From Capitella teleta (Eukaryota > Annelida > Polychaeta > Capitellidae), in the NCBI GenBank assembly GCA_000328365.1, contig KB311062.1, positions 343,656-407,655 on the forward strand: a stretch of DNA of 64,000 nt, given 5' to 3'. Positions 37,415 through 48,760 of this stretch are shown piece by piece. The notes beneath the pieces are model-generated. The model saw only the letters and a list, made by a program, of their open reading frames with translations. It ran no database searches and had not been told where the DNA came from. The translations under genes were made by a program, and so were the position numbers. Numbering within the stretch: position 1 is the first letter of the stretch; each line of letters begins with the position of its first letter.

Positions 37415-39757
37415 CGTTTAGTTGGACCGACGCTTCCTTCTGAATATGCATCACATTAATAGGATTTTTTCTTTTATTAAAACCTGAAAGATAAATTACG
37501 TGTGTACATAATCACTAAATTCCAAAGAAAACAAATCGTTCTTAAATCCGATAACTGAATCGATTACAAACAAGGTGTTTTAGTCCTATCTATATCTCCT
37601 GTACTCTTCCCCAGCGACAGCCATCTCTGCACTCACCTAGCACATTGAAATGCAATAAATATCAATACTGTGTTTTAATTCTCTGGCTATAGTTTTCTTT
37701 TGTATGCATGTCGCACTATAATGTGAATGCCACTATACTGTTTATCACAAAGCATTATTCTTCCTGTCCTATGAAGATATATTTGAATCAATACCATCCA
37801 TATAATTATACATATACGTGTAGCATAATTATTATAAATGAAACGTGCACCTAAACATCTGTCACAAATCGGCAATCAGTAATAATCATGTTTAGGAATT
37901 ATGAATAAGCCCATGTCATGGAAGTTATAGCGTTGGCGATATGTCATGTTGCCTTCGATAACGACCGATGCATGTTTTAACATTTGAAGTTTAATTATCC
38001 AAACAACAGACGCGTGAGTGTTTATTCCGTGAGCTGCATCCACGATTTTTTTCTAAAACTCACGTGAAAGGCAAATGTAGCACGATTTAAAAGATGAATA
38101 ATGCATATGATATGCAGAAGTACTCATGCACTCATTCACAAAATTCATCTTATATACAGAGTGGGCCATAAAATTAATAGTCTTATCTACTCCATGTTAA
38201 ATATCTCGAACAATGCTTTTCAATCGCGTTACGAATTTCCGAGAAAGTGTTACAAAACAGATCGCAGGGTAAAAACCAAGCTAGTATAAGAGATATAAAT
38301 ACTTGCTATGGTTAGTTTAACATGCCATGCTGATAATCCTATAATTTCTATTCCAATTTCATCAACATTTATGCCGATTTATCTCAATTAATAGAGTGCA
38401 CATAGCATTCCGCGATATTTCTTCTTGGCGGCAAACAGGGGCCCGGACCATGACTAAGCTCCATTGAACGCATAATTAAGGCAACGCTCTCGTTCTATTG
38501 CTTTGTTTGAGAGCGTCATTGTTGTGACAGTAGCACTAATGAAACCCCTAGAATCAAAACAAAGCACAGTTTGTATTGAAGCGCCACACAAGACATACAT
38601 TCCTTAATGCTCGTTCAGGGGCTCATCCGATTTTGCTTTTTTTTTTGCGATCACTCACCACTGGCATTTAAATGTTCCCCCCTAAATCAAAATTGACTTT
38701 TTACGGGATTTCTTCACATAAATGGGCGCAGAATAACCTAGTCAATCGATGCCAGTTAGTTATTGTTTAGAATAATTGATACTTTTTAGCCAATTTTAGA
38801 GGTTTCTTTTTAACACGGAGTAGATATCGATCGGTGACCGCGATTGTGATCCAAACCAGCCCGGCAATTCGAGATTCAATACCAATTTGTGACCGGCATA
38901 CCCGGTGTACTAGAAGTGCGTGGATGTGGTAACACAGAGTTATGTAATCATCCTTATAAGCCACGCTTGGTCGAGTGGCCAGCGTTGGCCGAATCATACA
39001 TACTGCATTTATTTATAAACTGCATGGGCGTGATTGCATTTGCGTTAACAGAGATATGAGGAAATAAATCGAGTACACCACTGATGACGGTCTGCCTCTC
39101 GTGTTCGTTCTCTTCCTCAGTTTCCAAGTTCACAACCTGAAGGGTAACCCTCCCAAATGTTACCAATTAATTGATCGAAGTAACCAGGTAACACGGAGCT
39201 GATAATGTCGCAATTTTATATAACATTTATTTCGCATATAAATGTAATATGACATAGAAAGAAAGACAAAATTTTATAACAAATAAAATCTATTGTCGGG
39301 TGTTAAGCAGATATGATATTCAGGTATCGCATTCCCATAAAAGATGCAAATATGACCAGATTGCATGGGCAATTTATTTCGATGCTTCATTAATTCATTA
39401 AGCGTCATGTAGCATATGGGGATTTTATGATATCATGTGACTTATAACCAGTGTGACGAAAAAACAAAACAAAACAAAACAACAAACAAACAACTGGATT
39501 AACAAAGGTCTCATGCTATTAAATTAATTGAAATGATTGATTAATCTTAAAACGACACTTTTCAGTGGCATACCAGGCGACACAAGGAAGATTCGCCTTC
39601 TTAGACCGAATTGTCCTTGCCTTCTGACATTTAAAACTTGCCCTGTTCAATGATCACGTGAATGTTAATATCTGCCATTTAATTATCAACTAACCAAGCC
39701 TTCAACGTGTGTCTATAAATGGGTGCCCAGTTCAATCGGAACTTAATTGCAGCAATC
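35029..39757. other. Spacer between the FRRS1-like and lectin genes
   Basis: Mostly AT-rich, with a CA-rich stretch just after the FRRS1-like stop and a poly(A) run at 37377-37409. One possible small spliced gene is listed separately at 36285-36833. Nothing else could be supported. Confidence 0.4.
36285..36833 (-). CDS. Possible small four-exon gene, unrecognised
   Basis: Four minus-strand blocks join in phase with good splice borders: an open block ending at 36772 (donor GTCAGT), 36553-36623, 36421-36501 and 36285-36331. The joined reading includes KTFCLLIVHDINRVEKALDR, then YSNGELCNSGGLLITSARH, HFLFIPGAEMQGQLALGLRG and DDATSE before a stop. The introns are 148, 51 and 89 bp, in line with the genes around it. 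I do not recognise the product and found no in-frame ATG in the first block, so the start is unknown. A non-coding transcript or coincidence is possible. Confidence 0.25.
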
Positions 39758-42700
39758 ATGATCAAGTTGGAATTTCTCCTGATAGCTGTGGCTTTTTCTC
39801 TCTGCCTCGATCAGTGCTGGTTTTTGGAACCATCATCTCCCAGTGAGCATTGCACCAGAAATATTAAGACCTGCTAAATTAATTTTGTTCTCCCCGCAGT
39901 CTTGAACGTCCACTTGGACAGAAGTAAGATGTCCCGCCGCAAGAGAGAAGCCGATGATGGCCAAGACAAGAAAACAGGTGAGATTATATCCCCTAAGAAA
40001 GAATGAACATGTGTAATGATTTGGCTATTATCTCACAGTGTGTGAGATGCGTGGAAGCAGAGCTTATGCCGCCGTTAAGAGGTGGCATACTTGGAGCGAT
40101 GCTGAGGCCTATTGCATGGAAAATTTTGCCAATGGACATTTGGTGAGCATCGTCAACGCAGAGGAAAATGAATACATCAAAGACTTTATGAAAGCTCAGA
40201 GGTTTGGTTTGCCAACAAAATGAAGAAATCATTATTATTTGCACATCCATATCTGTAGCTTGTCCAACCCCTGGATTGGTCTTAAGGGAGGAAAAGACGA
40301 CCTGTACACTTGGTCGGACGGTAGCGAATTTATCTTTGATAACTGGAAAAAGAACAAACCTGCTAAATCGCTGGATCATGCTGCGGTATTTTTTTCAAAG
40401 GGTTGGGTGGATTTAGTGGATTCCAAGAAAAAAAATTTCATATGCAAAGCTGATCTGTGCAGCAAAGAAGTGCAGCAACCACAGCCCGAAGAAGGTATTG
40501 GTGCGTCGTCCGTTTACATAACCATACAAAATTCTTGCAGTCTGTCTGACCCATGGTGGCAAGGCGTATACATTGGTGATGACCACAAAAGATTGGATGG
40601 GCGCTGAAGCGCACTGCAATGACCTACCAAATGGACACTTGACCAGTGTTCACGGCAAACAAGATCGCAATTTCATTAACAATGATCTTATTGGGGAGTA
40701 CATGTGAGTCCTGACTTTACACCAATGGTTGTAACTATCGTCCGGTTCACTTTGTACTTGTTTAGGGGTGAACGTGATGTATGGATTGGGTTCTGTAATA
40801 CAGGAACTAATGGTACTTACCAGTGGTCTGATAAAACCAAAGCAAACACCAAGCAGTGGGCATCCGATGAACCCAGTGGGTCCGGAGATCGCTGCACGGT
40901 TATTCGACGATACGGCAGAAAGAGGCAATGGGCCAGTGAGGACACGACCAGTGAACACAGCTTCGTATGCAGGAGCTCCGTGTGTCGGGATGGAGGTAAA
41001 CGCATTTTTTTGTTATGTAACAAGCAGTGTGTGCACCAGTTAAACATGATTGCAGAGATGCCTTCTGATTGCACGACTGCCTCTCTTTTCAATGAACGTT
41101 ACTTCGCGATTGTGGACGAAAAAAGAAACTACGAAGAATCAGAAATCATCTGCGAGTTAATGGGCGGCCACCTCGCTAGCATACACACAGAAGCCGAGAA
41201 TAACTTCGTTAAACAGCTCATGCAACAAGAGTCAGTTACCTCAGAGTTGAGACTTGCGTACAATTCAATATTTCTACACTAGGGGTCTCTACAGTGTAGC
41301 GATTGGGCTGAATGACATCATGAACAAGGGGACTTTGATGTACACCGATGGTACACCTGTTGATTACGTGGATTGGAAAGAGGAATATGAAAGCATCCAA
41401 GGGAAAGATGGGACTAAGATCCAGAAGAAAGATGGAAAGTTCGCTTGGGTGCAACACAGCTTGAGAACCAAGAACTACTTCGTCTGCACCAGCTTCAGCT
41501 GCCCGCCAGGTGGGATAATGTTACAGCAACGTCACACACAAACTAATCTTTAACTTTGTTTTCAAATCCCAGAGGTGACAATACCAGCTGAAGGAGGTTA
41601 GTTGACTTTGTGGTTTGAAGACAATATTATTTAATACTTGTTCTATACGTTATAAGAGGCCAATAATTGCCAACACGCCAAGAGAATTGGCGACCGATAT
41701 TTCCAACTTGTCCGCCAGGAAGACACTTACTACGATGCTGAGGACACCTGCCAAAAGCTTGGTGGTCATCTTGCCAGCGTACACAATTCAGAGGAAGATA
41801 GCCAGATTAAATATTACCTGAAGAAGAGCGGGTGAAGTTCATTTCATACAGTACTAACAGTGTACATGTTCTTTTCTTCCAAACAGTAATCCGAGTAAAG
41901 TGAGGATAGGAGGCACTGACAGGGACTCAGAGGGCTCTTGGTTGTGGACAGATGGCACTCAGTGGGACTACAATGGCTGGGGAGCAGGAGAGCCTAACAC
42001 GAAACCAAAGGATGGAGATTCACTCATCTATAAGAAAGATAAGAATGCCATTGACAAGAGAGCCTGGTATGACTATGGAACTCGCTCGAAGTTGCCTTAC
42101 CTCTGCGCCTCAGAATCATGTCCTGAAAGTAAGTCGAAACACGCCTGCATGGACATTTCTTATGTTTTATATTCTCCTTCAGAGATTAAGATTCCCGAAA
42201 GAGAAGGTTTGTGGTTTCAGTTTGTGGGTTGTTTAAAGTCCCGATTCATGATTATGTAACACCTGATTTAGATATCTGCGCTTGTACCTGTTCTGGCGAT
42301 CCGCACTGTCTCTCGTTCGATGGTCGCAAGGTGAATTACCAAGGAGCCTGCCTCTATGTTCTTGCTCAAGACAACTGTGTGGATGGGATACCATCAGGAA
42401 ATACGCCCAATTTCATCGTGGTGGCCGATCAGTACCGCAAGGAACCCTTTGATCGACCTGTCTCTTGGCTCTTTGAGATCCTCGTCATTCTATCAGCATC
42501 AGGGATGGTGAGATAAAATAAAACGCCATATAGTTTGCTCTGACATTGTTCCCCAGACCGTTAAAATGACCCGGGACCGGGATGTCTTTATCAATAATGC
42601 TGCCATCACGACGTTCCCCTACAACATTGAAACTGGCATTGAAGTTTCGAAATCTGGACGCTCTGTGGTATGTAGACTTCGCTTGGTATGAACTATTCAT

Positions 42701-44068
42701 GACCTGTAAACAGCGTCTCATGGCTGAGAGTCTTGGTCTTGAGGTCATCTCCTCAGGTGGAACACTTGAGGTCCTCATTTCAGAAAAACTGAAGGGAACG
42801 TTATGCGGAATCTGCGGAAATTGCGATGGCACCACATCCAATGACTGGACAATCGGTCCGAACTCAACTTGTGCTGACCAATATCCGGAGGGTGAATGGC
42901 CAGCGACAGGGTCAATTGTATGAGAGCGAAGTAAAAGTATCAGTGTATTCAGACTAAAATTTTGCAGACTGATAGCACTGTGAAGTTTGGCGATTCGTGG
43001 CTGTATGATCTCGATCCAACTGAGCCCGATATCTGTACGTGTAAACCACCTGATGCTGATCTCTGCACCGAAGACCAGAAGTTGTCAGCTGAGGAAATAT
43101 GCGAATCACTCAGAAGCCCGTTTTCAGCATTTAATGTAAGTTTGAATTAATTCTAAAATTTTGATCGCTATTTTGTTTTATGCTATAGGATTGCCTGAAA
43201 GCGATGCCTTCTATTTTTGAATCGGCGGTAGAGGACTGTGTCTTTGATATTTGCTCTTCTGGAGTGACTGCCTCGGTATGTGATGCTGGATTGAATGCGG
43301 CCAAAGCGTGTCTTGCTGAAGGGATGGCTGTCGGGGGTTGGAGAGCAATCAACGAAGAATGCTGTGAACTGATTGCTTGATGTTCACGTGTTATGATGTT
43401 CATGTATTTATCTTGATCAGATTTGGAATGTCCTGATAACCAGCATTACGAAGCGGCGGGACTTACCTGTGAACCGACTTGCGGAGATCCCACGGCCGAG
43501 GGTTGTTCAGGAGAAACAGAGGTTTACGAAGAAGGCTGCTTCTGTGATGAGAGTTTTTACAGAGAAGGAGACATTTGCATTGCAGAATGCCCTACGCTAC
43601 CTGCTCCCTTGACCACCTCTTCACCCACCACGGCAGCCCCTATAACCCCGACATCTAGCGGCCCTGTTTCTTCCACCTCTGCACTAACCCCTGAGCCTAC
43701 TTCAAACCGTGGTAAGATATGATTTTCTATGATAAGAGTATAGCATGGAATTGCAATTGCAATCGACAATTGCAATTCTATACTGATAAAGTATCCAAGT
43801 ACAGATCCCCCCATTTTTACAATTTCTTGGTCGACGATACCTGTAGTTCTATTTTTTTTTGTGTGATAAAAAGTGGGAGGATCTGTACCTGTGGTACATC
43901 AAAATGAAGGAATGCGTTTGTATGAACACCTGTGTTGTCCACTGTGCCGTCCGCTTGCTTGGCTTATGCTATTTAATTGATTTCTTACATCATATAATAA
44001 TGTTTTTTCCTTTCTTTTCTGATGCCTATTTTTATGCATTTAACTCTTCAAAACTCTTTTCAGGTTAA
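39758..44068 (+). CDS. Secreted protein with four C-type lectin domains, VWD, C8 and TIL
   Basis: About 19 exons: 39758-39842, 39900-39977, 40039-40201, 40259-40494, 40541-40703, 40766-40995, 41056-41230, 41283-41509, 41573-41596, 41657-41831, 41887-42128, 42183-42206, 42272-42507, 42557-42667, 42714-42917, 42968-43135, 43189-43363, 43421-43711, 44064-44068; about 1003 aa. Order: signal peptide (LEFLLIAVAFSLCLDQC), a basic RRKRE furin-like site, four C-type lectin domains (about 55-187, 188-318, 319-452, 461-599), VWD (CSGDPHCLSFDG ... CGICGNCDG), C8, TIL (ECPDNQHYE...CFCDESFY) and a Ser/Thr/Pro tail. Only the fourth lectin domain keeps an EPN sugar-binding motif (GAGEPN). Likely an extracellular or mucus protein in recognition or adhesion. 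The final exon is uncertain (alternative acceptor near 44124). Confidence 0.85.
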
Positions 44069-45496
44069 GAAAATCCGATACAAGATGAACCAATATTCAT
44101 AATTAATAATTCTTCCTCGTGCAGGAGCATCTTCAATGGTACTGTACAACGGTACAGTTTTCCTTTTTGTGCAATTTCCTATAAGCTCGGTATACTGCGC
44201 AAAGCAGCTGATTGGAAGAGTTTATGAGGCAACAATGCATGCAAAATAGATTACGCGTCATAGATTAGGTGGCGCAGCATGATGCAAGCGTCTATTTCAC
44301 GAATCAAGTGATTGATCCGCGCTCGATTAACGATCGTGTTTGCGAAAATCGCTGATTTATTATTTCGTCGATTCTTGGACAGATTGTGATTAATTTGGCC
44401 TTTGTGACAGGCAATGATATAACCCAATAAATAGGCTATGCAATTACTATTATCATTGATCTTGAGATGATTCGAGGCAACATTATTGCATTTAGTCTTT
44501 AACCCATGTAGAGGGAGTCTTAACGTTGTCTTAATTCACGAAGACACCCTGTGACCCAAAACAAAGCAATGGAATAACTATGCAAGTGCTATCTTCAAAC
44601 CATGCACTGCGAGGAGACTGTATCCTCGGAAATCTGTATCATTGCGGTCATGTAGGCCACAGAGTAATGTATTATGCAATTGCGTGATCAGATCCACCTG
44701 TAGCGTCTATATAAACCCAACTCCCATCCTTCCTTTTATTTGCCTCTTGTGGTGACAGCAATTAACTGATTGATTAAACCGCAACTGATCAATGAACTTT
44801 GTGGGAAGGATGGATCAAAATTTTTAATTACAATTAGCGAAAACCTTGAGCGGTCAAAAAAAAAAAAAACAAAAAAAAAAACAAAAAAAACAAACAAACA
44901 AAAAACCAAGACGGTGCGTTTGTTAAAACCAAGTTAAATGTCAATCCAATTTGAAACTTTATGGCATTTGGAGGTAAGTCATACGAATGATGCAATTAGA
45001 CAATTAATTTCGGGATGAAATCATGCGTACGCAGACTAGGGCCTACTGCTATAGCAAGCTAATAGTACAACAAATATAAAGCCTTTTTGTTTATTTTTCA
45101 TCAATTTCGAGATTTCCTTATAGGGTTTGGAAACCCGTCCGCTGAGCAATTTGCACCCTGAATGGTCAGAACACAGATCTGATTTTCGTTTTACGACAGA
45201 TGTAAGCCACCATTACAGTCACATTGGACTGATTTTGCCTTAGTCCAAAGCAGACAGCGATTCTAAGCGCTGCTCTGCAGGAAGATTGGATCCCGATAAT
45301 TGCCTGTCTGTTTCGCTAATGATCACCAGCATACCCCAACCCCCTCCTGCATCCATCTCTGTGCCTTACCACCCCTTCCCCTCGTCGACCCGCTCCGCTT
45401 TGCGGGTGCGAGACTATTGAGCCAAACAGCGTCGATCCATGTGGCACCGGATCATTCGCCGCGTTGCAGGTGCCAGATGAAGATCCTGCTGACATA
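44069..45496. other. Spacer
   Basis: No supportable exon. Contains an A-rich tract with C interruptions (44857-44905). The exon of the next gene seems to begin at an acceptor near 45468, so a non-coding first exon may lie here. Confidence 0.35.
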
Positions 45497-47496
45497 ATGC
45501 CATCCGTGTACTTGGATCTTGTGCAGCTGTTTGGCGGATGGGGAATGCTCATGGCGGCCACCTTCTCTCTAAGTCTGGTGCCAAATGCAGCCAAACTGTG
45601 GCAATTCCCCGATGACGTCTTTCTCGGACTCAACAGTAGCTCATCGACACTTTCTTCGCCATCTACGGCCTTTGGAGCGTGGGTGCTCGTGGAGTTCCTG
45701 ATCTTTGTCGTCCTGGTGGTGATGGCGACCCTCCTGATGTACTGCTTTCGCCGTATCACTCCCACCGCTGGGTTAGTGTACTATTCTCCATGTGAGCAAC
45801 ATGAACTGTAATTGTAAACAATCATATTCATGAGTTTACATTATTTATGCTATTTAGATTATTCTTTAATGGATATAAATATCATAATTTACATCCGAAG
45901 TTTCCCACATAATTACACTCGCATGGCGTAAGAGCGCACAAATGATGCATGCCTGTATTGATCTTTGAACGATATACCACGTGCAATAAGGTATACGACC
46001 GAATGCATTCATCTTGAGATGTTAAACGGTGGTACATACCACGTGTCTCGTTCGTCTTCATCATTGATTAACTCATGCATGCATGATTGCTTGAAGGATG
46101 GCTAATTCCACCTAGGTATATGTCCCATATTATTACATTCATGAGGACTCACATCAATGTCATACAACCAACTCCGGTATCAATCAGCTCATATCTTTTC
46201 TTCTTCGTCTGCTTGGTGTAATTGGCCAATATGTTTTCCTGCAATCAACAACCTTTTCTTTCTTGTAGCAAGTTCCCATAGGCTTCAATTAACTGGGTCA
46301 CGTGTTGAAAGGATGATAATCAATTCCAAAAGGAAGTGGATAAATGGAAAGAAAACATTGGATCTTTTTATGCTGGTCATGTTGCCTTGTGCTCATTCAT
46401 GGAAATCATCTGCTGTGACAAGTCTATAAGTGAACCTTCCGTAAAACACTTAAGGGTTCCCAGAAAGAAGGCTTTTAAGCAAAGGTTGAGGGGTTAATTT
46501 AATTACAGGAGTGTAATCAGTGTTAAAAGTCTCGGGAACACTCATACAGTGTTTCTATAGGTTGTATGTTGCTCATAAATTAATTGCGTATGTTTTCACC
46601 ACCCACAGCCTTCTCCAGTTGATTGCTGATCCGGTCCTTGTGCCGTTAGTCTGTGTACCCTTCCTCCTGGTCAGAGGCATCCCCGTCATCCAATCTCTGA
46701 GGATCTGCCTATTGCAACACGGCACCAACATCACCACAACCGATCTCGCTGCTTCAACCAGTGCCATCCATGTGAGGCCATGTCATCAATCTGGACCGTT
46801 GCTGTGGGATTTTACTGATCTGAACTACGACCAGCTCACATTGTATCATCATGATTTGGTAAGCGGTTTCTAGGCCACACACAATTGCAAAATAATCCGT
46901 CTCTCATGCATGCATAGGTTTCGTTAGAATGTTGTGTGCAGTGCCTAAGTGTGCTCCCCGTGTTGCTCCGTATCCTTCACCTGCGTTGGCGCATGGCCTG
47001 GACTCCATTTATACTCTCAGCCATGCTCCTCTTCATTCAAGCTCTAGATACCTCAGCCTTGGTCCGCCTTTCCTTGGTTCTAGCTGCCGAAGCTGAGCAC
47101 CGAGTGACTGAAGCATTGACCTGTTTCGCTGTCCTCTTCATCGGCGTGGCTTCCCTGAACATCGCCACTCCACCTGTGTACCTGGGTGGCGCCTATTCTT
47201 CCACATACCTGCGCTGGCTTCACATCTGCTCAGCTTGTGTGGTCGACTTACCAGGCATGCTACTGAAACCTTACGTACTTGCGCGATCTGAGTTGCTGGT
47301 GCCTCAGGTCGACGCCCTGTTCATTGTGTGTCTGGTGAAGAACATCTGCAACAGCGTCGCGTTGTGTGTTCTCGTTGGCAAGCGTCTTTGCCCCCGAAAG
47401 GTCGCTTACGGTCAACTGACGAGGGATGAGGATTCCGCTGGGTCTGACAGCGAACGGCTGTGCTCCTCACACACCGACCACGAAGACTTTGTCTGA
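45497..47496 (+). CDS. Multipass membrane protein, family not assigned
   Basis: Three exons, 45497-45771, 46609-46858 and 46918-47496, phases 2 and 0, 367 aa; the introns are 837 and 59 bp. The protein has about seven hydrophobic segments, the clearest being FGAWVLVEFLIFVVLVVMA, VLVPLVCVPFLLV, WTPFILSAMLLFIQAL, LTCFAVLFIGVASL and ALFIVCLVKNICNSVALCVL. An NSSSS and an NITTT could be N-glycosylated. It ends in an acidic/serine-rich cytoplasmic-type tail (DEDSAGSDSERL...HEDFV). The late segment (DLPGMLLKPY ... LVKN) is faintly like TMEM26, but I would not assign it on that. An acceptor-like site near 45468 allows an upstream exon; the ATG at 45497 is the first in frame. Confidence 0.6.
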
Positions 47497-47525
47497 CGCA
47501 TCTATCTATTCATGGTAGCTTCTAT

Positions 47526-47531
47526 AATAAA
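47526..47531 (+). terminator. Poly(A) signal of the membrane-protein gene
   Basis: AATAAA 30 bp after the stop codon at 47494-47496. This implies a very short 3' UTR. Confidence 0.7.
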
Positions 47532-48529
47532 CGATGTATGAAACATGATATATTTATCAGGAGGTTCATTTCTTTCTGAATTACTGAAATGACCAAGTAT
47601 TGTATATTTCTCTCCCAAACTCTGAGCACAGGAAGGGGCTCCAGAGATGAGCGATCGCGTGTCTCTGGGTTAAGAGCATGTTGCTGTCAGTTTAGGTGCA
47701 TTCATTTACAACTTCCTGCTGTAGTTCAGGTGGCCCGAGCTCCCTTCCTTGTGTGTAAATGGTCGTTCTAATGGCTAATTGGTCATCCAGAGGCAGTAAA
47801 ATATTTAAGTCAGCAAAGGAAAACACAAAGTTGGTCAAAGAATCTGCAACATTCTGATTTACGATCGTCGTTTGATTTAGCATGACACGTAAAGCCCAGA
47901 AAGGGTCTAAATGATGGATGTTATTGAACATACACCATTTGCAAATGCAACGTCTTGGCTGCAAGCAAGGTGATATGACGCATCGGCTTAGCATAGGAAA
48001 TGGTCCTTATCAGGGTTGGATCCAACATTGGCGGAATAGGAGGAATATTGACTGATATAACTCAATTTAGGTTCCTTTTCAAGGGAGGTATTGAACATGT
48101 TTTTTATGCCGTTCGCGTGTTCATGCGCTGGGTGCAATTTTGTCGAAGCCAATTTTTGTTGCTACAAACTCCGTTATAATAATTACACGGAGGTTTTGCG
48201 AATACAAAATGATGGGAAAAAAAAACCCAAAAAACATAACAAAAACAAACAAACACACACACAACCTATTATACTGATCGAGGTGTCAATCACTTTGATT
48301 ACTGTTCAATTTGAGAGCACGAATGATGAAACAAATGACAAAAAGAATAATTATCCAAATAATTTGCTCTCTCATTTGTTTAACTCAAACCACTGGATCG
48401 ATAATGCACAGCCTATCAAGTAAAATTAAAATTGGATCCTCTTGCCAATATTTTAATTTAGGCGTAATTTCTGAACACACGCGTGTCAATGTGGTGTATC
48501 CATATGACCGCAACCTATACTGACAGTAC

Positions 48530-48760
48530 GTTGGGGTCGAGATCCCGACTTCGAGACCCAGTTGGGCCCGGGCGTTAAGGTTGTGAAGTGTAATTGTAAT
48601 TCAATCAAATTATAATTCGTCGGTGACTCTGCGTGTTGTCCAACTGAGTAACAATGCCGAGCACTGTGTGTTACTGTCTATGAAATCATGCAGGATAAAA
48701 GCCCATAGGGTAGGGGGTAATCCCCGTCCAATATTTGTGTTCTATCATACCCACATAACG
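48530..48760 (+). mobile_element. tRNA-type SINE, partial copy
   Basis: Shares with 53031-53322 the blocks GGGGTCGAG.TCCCG, TTCGAGACCC, GGGCGTTA.G.TTGTGAA, AATTGT.ATTC and GCAGGATAAA. The 5' part with the A box is missing and the 3' half is diverged. Confidence 0.6.
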
